From contig JAACMV010000011.1 of NCBI GenBank assembly GCA_010909725.1, positions 868,001 through 932,000 on the forward strand: a stretch of 64,000 nt of DNA, read 5' to 3'. The DNA comes from Picochlorum sp. 'celeri'. Its lineage: Eukaryota > Chlorophyta > Trebouxiophyceae. The notes below the pieces were generated by a model. That model worked only from the letters and a program-made list of their open reading frames with translations, was not told where the DNA came from and made no database searches. Shown in pieces: positions 1-10,375 of this stretch (positions are counted from its first letter, which is position 1; each line of letters begins with the position of its first letter). A program made the translations under genes and the position numbers.

Positions 1-587
1 ACGACGAGCCAAGAGCCTGCTGCATCCATGCTCACAGAAGCTCCGAAATCTTTATGCATTGGCGATTTCGGCGGTGCAAGGATGACCGGCGCCTCTTTTT
101 GCTTCATCGTCTGAAGAAGACGACCATGGTCTATTCCGGTGATGTATGCGCATGATTGTGAGCATTCCAGTAGAAACCCGAAAAGGGCTACGAGCAGCCT
201 TCTGGCACTCGTCATGGCTCCACTCTCGAATGAATGATGCCGACAAAGCCAGAGCCTTTTTATCTCAATGTCAACTCTATGCCCTACATATGAATAAAGA
301 AGAGTCGATCAACAAACGATCGTTATGCATCATGCGAGATTATTGTTTGGGTTTCGCGATTCACGTGGCCTTGTTGTGCCATGGGCGCGTCGTTCGAATT
401 TGCTCATCTGAGCAAATGGGTGCATCCAACTCGTTTGGGAAATCAGAGGCGGTCGCCCAAGATGGTCATGCCCGAGCATCCTGACGAACAATGCGGTATT
501 TGTAAAACTTATAAATGATTATTTCGGTAATATGAAAAACAGAATTGTAATCGGATGAGATATCATTAGGAAAATCCAAGCATTGCG
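1..587. other. Left edge, no assignable gene
   Basis: I see no recognisable gene here. An ATG frame on the plus strand runs from 146 to 484 (112 codons) but resembles no family I know and has no conserved motif, so I do not call it. Frames open to the left edge close within about 150 bases on the plus strand. The segment could hold the 3' end of a neighbouring gene plus the promoter of the MATE transporter that starts at 588. The last 100 bases before that start are AT-rich. Confidence 0.4.
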
Positions 588-2243
588 ATGTATTCAGGGA
601 GCAGAGCAGCCAGCAAGTGCAGTAATGCTGTGGTTGGACAACAACTCAGAATCGGATTGCGCTGGGCTTCCAATCGCCGCCCATTGTCAATTCATCCTGG
701 TGATGAGCATTTAAACAATACTTGGGGTCGCAGTACGAAATCTAATGCGTCTCGCTTGTTTGTTCATGTACCTAGCCTTTGTCCAGTGGTCAAAGTCCAA
801 CATGTGAAAAGAGGAATCCCCAAAGCTGCAGAATCTCATGATGGCGAACAATCTTCCCGACATGTTGCTCAACAGTCATCTGAAACTAGCGAGAGCACCA
901 GTAGACTATATTATAGGGATATCTTGGGGATTGCGTTGCCCACCATGCTAGCGTTGAGTGTTGAACCTTTAAGTTCTCTAGTTTCGACAGCATTTGTTGG
1001 TCATGTTGGAGCTGCTGACCTAGCTGGGGTTGGAGTGGCTCTATCTGTATACAACTCTTTTACAAAACTGTTCAACATGCCGTTGCTTGCTATTATCACG
1101 TCATCGATAGCGTCTTCCAGGTCAGGATCATCAAAAGAGGATGAGGGAAGTGCCATAGGAAGGAGCATATTTTTGGCAGTCTTTGTTGGTGTGGTGCAGT
1201 CGATCGTTTTGGCGGCACTTGGAACATTTGGACTCAAACTGTATGGAGCTGGGGAGTTTTTCACTCCCGCATCTACATATTTACGCGTACGGACTCTAGG
1301 GAATGCAGTGACAGTATTATTTGTGTCACTTCTTGGGATTTTTAGAGGTCTTGGTGATGGCGTCTCACCCCTGATAGCGACGATGTGCTTCACTTGTGCA
1401 AGTATCGGGTTTGAATATCTATTTCTGTTTCAGTTCCATATGGGAACGGGAGGAGCTGCTCTAGCTGTTTTGACGGCGCAGATGTTTGCATGTTCAGTTG
1501 CTGTTGCAAAGCTTTGTACCCGAGTCTCATTAGGCAACAGCATGGCATCCTTATTTAGTAGAAGCGGCCTATCCAGCAGTTTGGAAAGCCTCAAAATGAC
1601 TGGAGTTTTGATGATCCGTACTTTGTGCATTTCAAGTGTGTATGCCATTGCCACTGCAATAGTCACACGTTCAGGTGCCATGACAGCTGCTGCACATCAG
1701 ATTGCATTTCAGATTTGGCTTGCGTCGAGTTTGTTGGCAGACAGTCTAGCAGTAGCCGCGCAATCTCTAATTGCTAGGTACATTGGGAGCGATATTGGAT
1801 CGGAACGGATGGTTGCTCGCACATCGCTTCATCTGTCAGTCATTTTGGGAATCTGCTTGACTTGTTTCCTGAGTGTTTCATCTCTGTTTTCACCGCTGCG
1901 TCTATTCACGTCAGATGTCATGGTTTTGGATGCCTTACGTGGAATATTCCCGGTGATTATTGCCAGTCAAACGCTCAACTCTCTTGCCTTTGTGTTGGAT
2001 GGAATCCTGTACGGTGTCCCTGGGGGATTTGTGTACGCTGCCAAGGCAATGTTTGTATCAGCAGGACCGAGTATCATGGTCATGCTAGGGGGCTATTATT
2101 ACTGCATGACATACGCTCTAGATTCTATGTGTGTCTTACAATCAGTATGGTGTGGTTTATTGACATTGATGGTCATGAGAATGTTGACAATCATGGTTCC
2201 ATTGCTACGTTCAAACCCACCATTCCACATATTAGCAGACTGA
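588..2243 (+). CDS. MATE-family efflux transporter, plastid type
   Basis: Single-exon gene of 551 residues. Roughly the first 100 residues are hydrophilic, rich in Ser, Arg and Asn, and look like a plastid transit peptide. The rest is a polytopic membrane protein with the MATE pattern: a first helix reading GIALPTMLALSVEPLSSLVS, then GAADLAGVGVALSVYNSFTK and the loop FRGLGDGVSP. The second half repeats this plan with AAAHQIAFQIWLASSLLADS. These features fit the plant chloroplast MATE subgroup that includes EDS5 and DTX44/45, where FRGLGDT-P is the usual loop. MATE proteins export organic compounds in exchange for H+ or Na+; the substrate cannot be read from sequence. The stop lies only 8 bp from the stop of the convergent TBCCD1 gene. 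Confidence 0.88.
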   Translation: MYSGSRAASKCSNAVVGQQLRIGLRWASNRRPLSIHPGDEHLNNTWGRSTKSNASRLFVHVPSLCPVVKVQHVKRGIPKAAESHDGEQSSRHVAQQSSETSESTSRLYYRDILGIALPTMLALSVEPLSSLVSTAFVGHVGAADLAGVGVALSVYNSFTKLFNMPLLAIITSSIASSRSGSSKEDEGSAIGRSIFLAVFVGVVQSIVLAALGTFGLKLYGAGEFFTPASTYLRVRTLGNAVTVLFVSLLGIFRGLGDGVSPLIATMCFTCASIGFEYLFLFQFHMGTGGAALAVLTAQMFACSVAVAKLCTRVSLGNSMASLFSRSGLSSSLESLKMTGVLMIRTLCISSVYAIATAIVTRSGAMTAAAHQIAFQIWLASSLLADSLAVAAQSLIARYIGSDIGSERMVARTSLHLSVILGICLTCFLSVSSLFSPLRLFTSDVMVLDALRGIFPVIIASQTLNSLAFVLDGILYGVPGGFVYAAKAMFVSAGPSIMVMLGGYYYCMTYALDSMCVLQSVWCGLLTLMVMRMLTIMVPLLRSNPPFHILAD

Positions 2244-2251
2244 TTGTTCAT

Positions 2252-4253
2252 CTACCGCTGATTCTTGTACTGTTTTTCTACCTTTGCTAAATCATACACC
2301 TCTCTCATACCCCCTCCACTCTGTAACCATTCTTTAAAGTACGATTGAACTGCACCTGTAAACTCTAGCTTTTGCGCATCTGACAACTTTGCCTCTCTGT
2401 ACGCATCTCGCACAGTATTCACCCCTCCCATTCTCTTCTTCCACGCTTCAGAATATGTTTCAGGTAGAGGGAACGGACATGGAGCAAAATCAACAAAATC
2501 TTGAGTCAATAATCCAGTAAGGGTGTCACTATGTGCTCTCATGATTGATGTGGCTGATCCGCCACACAACGGGCCTTGACACCCCCTAAACGGAATCATA
2601 AACGGCATGAGCTTCTCAGGAGGTAATAATGTGACATTCTGAGAATGATCTAGATGCTGCTGCTCTTCTAAACCATGTTGATGCTGCTTAAAAATTGGCT
2701 TGTCCGGCATCAACAGCATGGGACGGTTCCACTTGTTGATCTCGTGTGATATCCCACAAATTCTCATGTGTTCTTCTAGACACTCATACCCAGAATTATA
2801 TGGAGCCAACTGAACGAATCTATTATCACCCATAACCAAAGGCGACCTATTCGTTGCACTATACAGAATGCAGTCATGACATGTGTTGACCACAATATGT
2901 GACGAAACACTCACCACTTGCAGTCTTTCAGAATGCTCCACCCTCAAACTCTGACCAACTGCACCTATTATAATAATACTATTGGTACACGACAAAACTT
3001 GCACCCACTGTAACGGCGCCAAGCAGTATATAACAGAATCATGGCAGTCCACAATCTTCAAGGAGTGACAACCCTTGCATTCATCCACTCCCCTCAATAC
3101 AGTAGCTTTATGTGCTCCACGCACAAGACAAGAATGATCATCAGACTTGTCATCTCCAATCATCTGATTGAAAACAGGCTGCTCACCACCTTCCTGCATC
3201 ATATGACCACCACCACCACCACCAGGAGGAGGTGCATCACTTGTTTCACGACATGCCGCCTCTAACAATGTCCGAACCCGTTCAATAGAAACCCCAGCTT
3301 CCCATGTCCAGCTCGCATCTCCTAGATGCATGCACAGCACCCTCGAAAGCCTCTCTCCAGACTCAATCTCCATATCATCCACACGAGACTCACCACTCTG
3401 TTCCAACAAAAATCCCAGCCTATCAATCTCATACCCCATCACAACATCTCTATCCATCGCATTCTCTCCATCCACTATAATATGTAACAGATCCTCAAGA
3501 TGACTCCCCAAAAAACTCGTCAACCTCCTATTCCCCACCACATACTCGCAATCATCCGGGCCATTACACGCCCCTCCTGATGACGACCCACCACCCTTTT
3601 GATTCTGATTCAACCACATATCCCTTCCACTCGGAGCAAACGACCGCTGATGCAACCTCAACGGAGACGAAGGCTCCATCTGATAATGATGCCCACCTCC
3701 ACCTCCACCCATCTTGCACCCTCCAGCAGCATGCTCATCAGGCCATACATCCCCAGATGATTCAGCTGCTTTCAACCCACCACCCATCCTAAAAAAGTAA
3801 TGCAACACTAACAACAACAACAAGCGATGCAAATCCGCAAACAAGGCCTCCCCCGCAGCATCCTTACAAACACATCCACAGCCCACATCACTCACATCCG
3901 TCAACAGATCCAACAACACCTTGGTCTGATCATCATCACATCCCAAAACACGACTCAAAACCTCCTTTTTCACCCAAACAATCGCATCTACACATGACAC
4001 ACGCATCAAATAGATCGATGAGGACATGTTTTTGGCATTGCATGACACACGTACCATGCTGCTTCGAATCCTGTTTCTTCCCCACACATTCCCCAGAAGG
4101 AGACTCCAACAGTCTTCTCTTTATATATAAAAGATCTTGAATTGAGGAAATATTCCCCAACCACGGATAGATTGGCACACTTCCAAATGTGAAGCAAATC
4201 TTCCGACATGCGAGCATGGTCGACTCCATCGCAGAGATTTCCGACCCTAGCAC
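2252..4253 (-). CDS. TBCCD1: TBCC domain-containing protein 1 (TBCCD1)
   Basis: Two exons on the minus strand: 4253-4055 and 3987-2252, with a 67-nt intron (3988-4054, donor GTACGT, acceptor TGTAG). The join is phase 1 and restores Asp at the boundary before AIVWVKKEVL, about 644 residues in all. The central part carries the TBCC/CARP beta-helix with runs such as ATVLRGVDECKGC, LKIVDCHDSVIYCLAPLQWV and VVNTCHDCILYSATNRSP. The latter two match the TBCCD1 core, followed by the conserved GDNRFVQLAPYN and an EEHM-type region. TBCCD1 positions centrosome or basal body and Golgi in animals and green algae (ASQ2 in Chlamydomonas). A long low-complexity Gly/His insert lies between the N-terminal helices and the TBCC domain. 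Start may be 4253 or the in-frame ATG at 4229. Confidence 0.88.
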
Positions 4254-4655
4254 ATTCTTATATCTATACTATACATAGAAATAGTACTATTGATCATGAA
4301 GGAGAGCAAATCCATCAGAGTGTGTCACCGCACGATGACCCATGGCAGGTGGGTCTGCACTACTCGGTCAAAATCATTTTTGATAGGTAGAATCGAAACA
4401 AGTTCATCTGTTCTGTGCTTCCACTGGAATCCTTCTTCACACGCGTGTGTATTCTCAGCTACTCATTAATTAAATAAGTAGTGTAGGTAATAATTATTAG
4501 ATGTACGCATATGTATACCATATGGAAAGAGACACGGCGTATCATGATGCATCTTTTGTGATTTGAAAGCAGCAGCAGGTACTGGTATTCTTTTTATACA
4601 CGGATGCAATAGGAATGATCTACTCGTGACGACAGATTTGGATTCAGATTAGAAG
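4254..4655. other. Divergent intergenic region, TBCCD1 / SDR gene
   Basis: About 400 bp between two divergently transcribed genes. AT-rich stretches occur near 4258-4275 and 4463-4520. I see no convincing RNA gene or coding frame. It presumably holds both promoters. Confidence 0.4.
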
Positions 4656-5900
4656 ATGATAGGGAAGAAGACGTCAACAGAGGCCATCTGTTGTATTACT
4701 GGAGGGTGTGGGTTTCTTGGGTTGCAGTTGGCACAGGATTTGGTTGATCATAATAGCACCCACCACTACCGACCCATTCTTCTGGATGTGGCTCCACCTC
4801 CCTGCGATGCATTTGAATATATCATGGTCGATGTGAGAGATAGAGAACGATTGACTGAGATATTTAGAACACGGGGTGTTCATGCTGTGTTTCACATTGC
4901 CTCCTATGGGATGTCAGGGTCGAGTCAACTGAAGAGGGACACGGTCCGGTCTATTAATGTGGATGGAACGCAGTCGGTTATTGATGCGTGTACAGCTGCT
5001 GGGGTGGGATATCTGATTTCAACATCGACGTATAATGTGGTGTTTGGGGGGTATCCGATTGAGGGTGGAGATGAGAGCATGCCGTATTTCAATTTGTTTC
5101 ATCATGTGGATGAGTACTCTAGGTCAAAAACAGAGGCAGAGATGATGGTCTTAGAAGCTCATGGGACCCCGCTGAGCAGATCTACTACTACTACTACTAC
5201 TACTACTATACTGGATGGCGATAATACCCAGAGCACCACTGCTCCTGGGAGGAGGGGGGAGAAGAAGAAGAATGAGAAGGAGGAAAACATCAAGGCAGCG
5301 TCACATGGGGATGTGTTGAATACATGTGCTCTTCGACCAGCAGCCATCTGGGGCAAAGGTGAGAAGAGACATATGCAGCGAGTGTATTCGTACCTGATGC
5401 ATGGTCTCTTCTTCTTTCGATTCGGATCAAAGGATGCGCGCATGGATTTTGTCCATGTGAAGAATTTATCAAAGGCACATATTCTGGCTCTGGAACGATT
5501 GGAACGTGCGTCATCTCAGAATGCAAAGACAGCATCGAGTACTAGTAGTCTTCAAGGTCAAGCGTATTTTATAAGCGATGGAGAAGAGGAGAGAATACAT
5601 AATTTTGATTTCTTCTCACAGCTGCCTGTGGGCCTTGGATACAGAAAACCCTTCCTCACCATTCCATTCCACCTCATGTACTTGCTTGCCTTTCTATTCG
5701 AAATCCTCTATTCACTATGGCCACACTTTGAACCTTTATTGACAAGAGCAGAGGTATTGAAAGCAGGCGTGAGTCATTGGTTTCGAATCGACAAGGCAAG
5801 GCAGGAATTGGGATACCAACCAAGCAAGTTCAGATTTGATGAGGTCCTTGAACAGTTTCGTTCCGAGACAGATAATAGACAGGAAAAGAAACACTCCTAG
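4656..5900 (+). CDS. SDR42E-like 3-beta-HSD family dehydrogenase
   Basis: Single exon, 414 residues. Extended short-chain dehydrogenase with N-terminal Rossmann motif TGGCGFLG (GxxGxxG), then VFHIASYGMSG, NVDGTQSVIDAC, STSTYNVVFGG, and the catalytic YSRSK (YxxxK). The C-terminal half reads CALRPAAIWG, MDFVHVKNL, QAYFISDGE and a final GYQPSKFRFDE-type segment. This order and wording match SDR42E1/E2 proteins, which act on sterol-like or steroid 3-beta-hydroxyl groups with NAD(P). A hydrophobic segment near residues 325-350 suggests membrane association. An unusual insert of about 50 residues between the catalytic helix and CALRPA contains a poly-Thr run encoded by a CTA repeat (5182-5208) and a Lys/Glu-rich stretch. 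The exact substrate is not readable. TGTAA follows the stop at 5911. Confidence 0.85.
   Translation: MIGKKTSTEAICCITGGCGFLGLQLAQDLVDHNSTHHYRPILLDVAPPPCDAFEYIMVDVRDRERLTEIFRTRGVHAVFHIASYGMSGSSQLKRDTVRSINVDGTQSVIDACTAAGVGYLISTSTYNVVFGGYPIEGGDESMPYFNLFHHVDEYSRSKTEAEMMVLEAHGTPLSRSTTTTTTTTILDGDNTQSTTAPGRRGEKKKNEKEENIKAASHGDVLNTCALRPAAIWGKGEKRHMQRVYSYLMHGLFFFRFGSKDARMDFVHVKNLSKAHILALERLERASSQNAKTASSTSSLQGQAYFISDGEEERIHNFDFFSQLPVGLGYRKPFLTIPFHLMYLLAFLFEILYSLWPHFEPLLTRAEVLKAGVSHWFRIDKARQELGYQPSKFRFDEVLEQFRSETDNRQEKKHS
5182..5208 (+). repeat. (CTA)9 trinucleotide repeat in coding sequence
   Basis: Nine CTA units inside the SDR42E-like gene encode a run of threonines in a family-atypical insert. The repeat is in frame, so length changes by whole units would alter the Thr tract without breaking the gene. 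Confidence 0.9.
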
Positions 5901-6031
5901 TAGATTTATTTGTAATTATTATGAATAGTAGTAGCATGGCGGAATTTTGTTGGTATCGACAGTCGGCATGACCTTTTCTGATTCCATTCGACTGCCGTCG
6001 TCCTTGTCTTCTCTGAAACAGTGTCGGATTG

Positions 6032-7018
6032 ATGGATAACGCTTCTGAAAATAGCACATTGTGCGATCCAGGTGCTGATCAATGGATTGAAGAGTATTTT
6101 CAGGATTGTGTGTATGGAAAAAGAGACCATGTCGGTTTTTACCTGGGTTTGGCTAGTATTCTGTGTTGGTTGGTGGCTCAAGCACCTCAGTTGTATTATA
6201 ATTATAAGAGAAAGTCTGCAGAGGCGTTGAGTCCGTACTTTTTGGCGGAATGGTTGTTGGGGGATACGTCAAACCTGCTAGGGGCTTTGTTGAAGGGGGA
6301 TCAGCCTCAGACGCTGGTGTTTACGGCAGAGTATTTCATCATCATGGATTGTATTATGATGGTCCAGTATGTATACTATATGTCAATTCAGAAGAGGAGG
6401 GAGAGAATATTTGTACTATCACACCATCATCATCATGGTCATGGTCATCATGGTCATCATCATCGAAGGCGACATGCTGCAAGGCATGCAGGTGATGGTG
6501 TGTCATCTTCTGTAGCAAGTACACGGCCGCTTCTGACGTTGGGTGCAATGGCGGGGATGAGTTTGATGTATTCATTTAGTCAGAATGGTCGACAGCAGCG
6601 GAGGGGTCTGGTGTTATCGAATGAGCACGAGGAGGATGCGTTGGTGGCATTGGTTGGGGCTGGCTTGGCTTACCTATCATGCGTGTTATATCTGTTTAGT
6701 AGATCCTCTCAGATTTATAAGAACTGGAAGAGGAAGAGCGCGGAAGGATTGTCGCCTCATATGTTTCTGTTTGCCGTGTGTGCTAATTTATTTTATGGAG
6801 TTTCAGTGATTCTTAGGTCATCCACCAAAGAAGAGTTCATGTCAAGTTTGCCGTGGTTGATTGGTAGTCTAGGGACAGTGTCACTCGATTTTGTCATCCT
6901 TATGCAATCTTTGAATAGTCGTGGTGTCAAGCAAGATACGCAGGGTGATGATGGGATCCATGGAGGTGATGGTGATCTAGAGCGTCCTCTTGTTAGTCAT
7001 GATGGAGATGACACTTAG
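6032..7018 (+). CDS. PQ-loop repeat transporter (PQLC2/YPQ-like)
   Basis: Single exon, 328 residues, starting at the ATG at 6032. A short N-terminus precedes seven predicted helices holding two PQ-loop repeats. The first reads AQAPQLYYNYKRKSAEALSP and the second RSSQIYKNWKRKSAEGLSP; the second has Ser-Gln in place of the usual Pro-Gln. The helix after repeat 1 (FLAEWLLGDTSNLLGALLKG) matches YPQ1/PQLC2 proteins, which export cationic amino acids such as Lys, Arg or cystine-derived dipeptides from vacuoles or lysosomes. The loop between the halves is an extended His-rich stretch (about residues 131-150) encoded by CAT-type repeats at 6421-6466. Substrate is inferred from the family only. Convergent with VTE1, 48 bp between stops. 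Confidence 0.87.
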   Translation: MDNASENSTLCDPGADQWIEEYFQDCVYGKRDHVGFYLGLASILCWLVAQAPQLYYNYKRKSAEALSPYFLAEWLLGDTSNLLGALLKGDQPQTLVFTAEYFIIMDCIMMVQYVYYMSIQKRRERIFVLSHHHHHGHGHHGHHHRRRHAARHAGDGVSSSVASTRPLLTLGAMAGMSLMYSFSQNGRQQRRGLVLSNEHEEDALVALVGAGLAYLSCVLYLFSRSSQIYKNWKRKSAEGLSPHMFLFAVCANLFYGVSVILRSSTKEEFMSSLPWLIGSLGTVSLDFVILMQSLNSRGVKQDTQGDDGIHGGDGDLERPLVSHDGDDT

Positions 7019-7066
7019 TAGTACATGACATATTATATCAATGAGAGAAGTTTTTTACATGAATTA

Positions 7067-8555
7067 TTATAGTCCTGGGGGCCGAATGTCTCTTGGTAAC
7101 ATGTCTGCCAAGTACTCTACATCCAGAGGGAGTTGGAGCAACTGCTTGACGGGCTCTGTCATTTTTGCTTCAACAGACCATGTAGACCACCATGGGCCAC
7201 CGCCCACTTCGACCGCTCCACTTTTACCGTTGCTGACAACATCGATCAAGGGTGGGGAGCCTCGAGCTCTGTCTCCCGCTCTCCAAAGTTGCATCGTGAC
7301 ATTGCCTGCAAATGAATCTCGACAGAATGGTGCCAATCCGTCTGATGCTGTCGGTGCTCGAAGAGGTGTTCCATCAGACTCCGCGCACTGCGCCTCTATA
7401 ATGGCTTCAAATTCTGACGATGATCCTTCCAGTCTCCAACTGCCCCAAGGACTGACAGTCCACCGCACATGACTGTCCTTGATATTCAATTCATAAAATT
7501 CTCCCTGATGGTGGATACCAATCAATCCCACATTCTCCTTCAACCCAGGAACTTGAAGGAGGCCTCGTTCTGCCCCAACAGCAGTCACACTGGTGCCTGG
7601 AGAGTCGAGGAAAGAATTACACTGGATCCATGCCCATCGATTGGGAAATCCACCACCCCAATTCTTTTCTGCGTATGCTGGGGCGCACTCAAATTCGTAT
7701 CTATCATTACCCCATTCAATCCATCCAGTTGCTTCTCCATGAGACATGAGAACTTGCCAGTGAGGCTCAAAGATTGGAAGAGCTGCCAACCAACCTGCTG
7801 TGGATCTCTGTCGACCAGATGGCTTGCCCCATCCAGATTTTGGTTCTATTGAAAATTCCCATCGACACGAGTCCACAGTGGACATAAGATCTCCTGAAGC
7901 TCCTGTCTCTGATGCTATGATATTTCCTTGGTGCCATCGACTGCTCGCCTGGAACCCTTGCTTGACCAATGAAGTAAACTTGTCTTGTGGCAACATACCC
8001 TGTGCTCCCCTGCGAGAGCCCTGGAAGCACGCTCCTAATGCCAATTGCGTAGAATCGGCCCAAAATAGTGACACATTATCAGAATATTGAAGCAGATAGC
8101 CATCATCTGGGCCCATCACCTGTGCTCCAACACCTGAGAATGTCCCATCCCCCTTTGGGTCTTCAATCGAATAAATTAGTGCAAAGCTCTTTGCATCGCC
8201 TGGTAATGTGACACGCCAATACCAGCCTTCGAAAACTGCATCAGAAATCTATGTGTCATCCCATCATAACACAGATACAGGTGGGCATGCATGTCTAGCT
8301 CAATCAAACACAGAGAAGGTTGACTAGCAAGCAGAAGAAGGACATCCAAGCAAATCATACAAACGTACATCTCCGTGACGTTCCATCGAAATGATATCCA
8401 CTATGAGGCGTACTATAGTTATTTAATTGACTGCGTGGTACAATGCGAGCGGCACGTGGACGTGCGTAGCCAGGTGTCAAAACTTGACACGGTACAACAG
8501 GTCCACGACACTGCACAACCTCCATTTTGTAGCTATGCATACATATTGCCCCCAT
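7067..8555 (-). CDS. VTE1: Tocopherol cyclase
   Basis: Two exons: 8555-8369 and 8235-7067, with a 133-nt intron (8236-8368, GTACGT to ATGCAG). The join restores the diagnostic SRRFFEGWY, preceded by TPHSGYHFDG. About 451 residues. Further VTE1 landmarks are STAGWLAALPIFEPHWQ, ATGWIEWG, EKNWGGGFPNRWAWIQCN, GTPLRAPT and the terminal PPGL, all as in plant VTE1/SXD1. The enzyme closes the chromanol ring of MPBQ-derived quinols to give tocopherols at plastoglobules. The predicted N-terminus (about 45 residues before TPHSGYH) is Arg-containing and short for a transit peptide, so an upstream exon is possible. The partner methyltransferase VTE3 lies 28 kb away. Divergent from the AIG2-like gene across 170 bp. 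Confidence 0.95.
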
Positions 8556-8724
8556 GAAAGTAATCTAAATGTCGCAATAGAGATAAATCTCGCAAATGTG
8601 TGCCTCAAGACATCAACATGGGATACATGGCTCGGGTGCAATAGGATCGTTCCCTAAATCAAGATTTTTGGTTAGGGTCTTGTTCGTAGAAAACCTAGCA
8701 AGACACGTATGTAGGGCAGTGTAA

Positions 8725-9168
8725 ATGAATATTTTTGATATCATGGCGTCTAAAAATCAAGTATTCGTGTATGGTACGCTACAGTACCCTTCAATACTGA
8801 CAGCATTGATCAATAGGGTGCCCACTATGCACAAGGCAGTTGTGCACGGGTACAAGCGATATGGATTGACAGACTACGTGTTCCCAGCGGTGGTGGAAGA
8901 TGCTTCTGCCTCTGTGGATGGACTGTTGTTGACCGGCTTGAGTGAGCAAGAGATGGTCATCCTTGATGAGTATGAGGGTGATGAATACAGGAAGGAGGAA
9001 GTTGAGGTCAACGTTTTCCGTGACACGGGTGGATCTGCGGAGGCATCACTAGAAAAGGCATTGCTATATGTATGGATGGACGAGTATAAGCATTTACTCA
9101 ACGGAAAGGAATGGAACAAGGAGGCTTTTGAGTCAAAGCACTTTGATGGTGGGTCAAGGACATTTTGA
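8725..9168 (+). CDS. AIG2-like gamma-glutamylcyclotransferase fold protein
   Basis: Single exon, 147 residues (or 141 from the second ATG at 8743, before ASKNQVFVYG). The N-terminal VFVYGTL motif forms the substrate cavity of the GGCT/AIG2-like fold. The conserved LDEYEGDEYRKEEVEV contains the Glu expected as catalytic base in LDxYEGxxY. Family members cyclise gamma-glutamyl amines or related adducts. Plant AIG2-like proteins are mostly uncharacterised, so the substrate is unknown. A TTACA motif in the 165 bp beyond it belongs to the convergent USE1 gene. Confidence 0.88.
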   Translation: MNIFDIMASKNQVFVYGTLQYPSILTALINRVPTMHKAVVHGYKRYGLTDYVFPAVVEDASASVDGLLLTGLSEQEMVILDEYEGDEYRKEEVEVNVFRDTGGSAEASLEKALLYVWMDEYKHLLNGKEWNKEAFESKHFDGGSRTF

Positions 9169-9333
9169 TTTTGATGTGAGAGATGCTTTGACTATGCTAT
9201 ATTCTTGTGCAGGTTATTATAAAATGGTGTCTTCGGGCATGCTCTCTCACTGATTGCATAGAACAGGGACAATGTATCATTTCATATCTCAACACATTAC
9301 ATACATTTCATTCAAAAAGAATATACATGTCAT

Positions 9334-10230
9334 TCATAATTCTGTTTTAGGGGCTCGTTGAGGTGTATGCGCACGAGAGCTCTTGTACCCTGTAAACGAT
9401 GTAACTCGAATAAATATGTACATGCCTGCAAATCCAAGTCCCATTGCCAGAAACACAAAGAGTGTGAAGCATAGATTCATGCGACTGCTTTTTCGGGCCT
9501 TCTCCACTCCTGCAACACTCGATTTCGTCCCCTGAACACTCTTCTCTAAATGGCTTTCCGTGCTATCAATGACTGCATTCCGCTCCTGCACTTTGGCCTC
9601 CACTGCCTTGGTGCTCTCCTTCAGCGCCGAAGCCATGTCTGCTAATTCATCTGCCAAGGAATCTTGCAGCTCGGATTGTCGATGCAGCCTTGTTTTGGTA
9701 GCTTCAGAAACAGATATAGGCTTAAACTCAACCTTCTTGGCCTCTGAATGTCCACCATGAGAGGAGGAGGGTTCCCCTTCTTGATCACTCCTGTTGAATT
9801 GAGTCCCTCTTGGCATCAGAGGGTTATTAGTACCATGATCAAGCCCAAAAGGCGTATTATGAGACAGTTTCGACCTTTCTAGAATAGATGCTATCTCACT
9901 AGGCCCCTCGAGTGGCTCAAGAGCGTCTGAAAGCCTCATAATACGAGCCTGATATGCCTCGTATTCTTGGGGACTGGACAACCGTCCCTGAAGCTCCGCC
10001 AAACGATCCTCTAAACTTTCCACATAGCTATGAAATACGGGAGAATTCTTCCAATCAACTAAACTATCCTTTCCTTTTGCATCCCCAGCTGCAATCTCTT
10101 CGCAAGACTGAAGAAACCTTTCAAAATTCAGAATGACATGTCTTCGAATGTTTTCCACCGAACGATTGGGCGGGTTTGCCACTTCTCCTGCCATTACGCA
10201 CAGTTTCCTTGGATCTAAAAATGCATCCAT
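9334..10230 (-). CDS. USE1: USE1-like ER Qc-SNARE
   Basis: Single exon, 298 residues from the ATG at 10230. An in-frame ATG at 10194 is an alternative start. The N-terminal half is helical (NIRRHVILNFERFLQSCEE, LEDRLAELQGRL). A Ser/Gly-rich linker leads to a SNARE-like helix beginning RLHRQSELQDSLADELADMA, which matches USE1 (RxxQExLAEEM). A single C-terminal membrane anchor, NLCFTLFVFLAMGLGFAGMY, is followed by about 30 residues. USE1 forms a t-SNARE complex with syntaxin 18 and SEC20 for Golgi-to-ER retrograde fusion. The luminal tail is longer than in most tail-anchored SNAREs. Confidence 0.8.
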   Translation of the reverse strand: MDAFLDPRKLCVMAGEVANPPNRSVENIRRHVILNFERFLQSCEEIAAGDAKGKDSLVDWKNSPVFHSYVESLEDRLAELQGRLSSPQEYEAYQARIMRLSDALEPLEGPSEIASILERSKLSHNTPFGLDHGTNNPLMPRGTQFNRSDQEGEPSSSHGGHSEAKKVEFKPISVSEATKTRLHRQSELQDSLADELADMASALKESTKAVEAKVQERNAVIDSTESHLEKSVQGTKSSVAGVEKARKSSRMNLCFTLFVFLAMGLGFAGMYIFIRVTSFTGYKSSRAHTPQRAPKTEL

Positions 10231-10375
10231 GGAAATGTTTGCTGCCGCTACAGTGTAGAGCCATGAGAATTCCTACATTCGAATATTTAAATCTGTCTCA
10301 ACTTGGGGCTAAAGACCTTTATGTACATCCTTGGTGCGATACTGTTTAAACAATGTTCATATAAGAAGATTCAAG

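Noticed and set aside
7041..7472. Plus-strand frames opposite VTE1
   Set aside because: VTE1 on the minus strand is conserved throughout; the opposite frames match no family.
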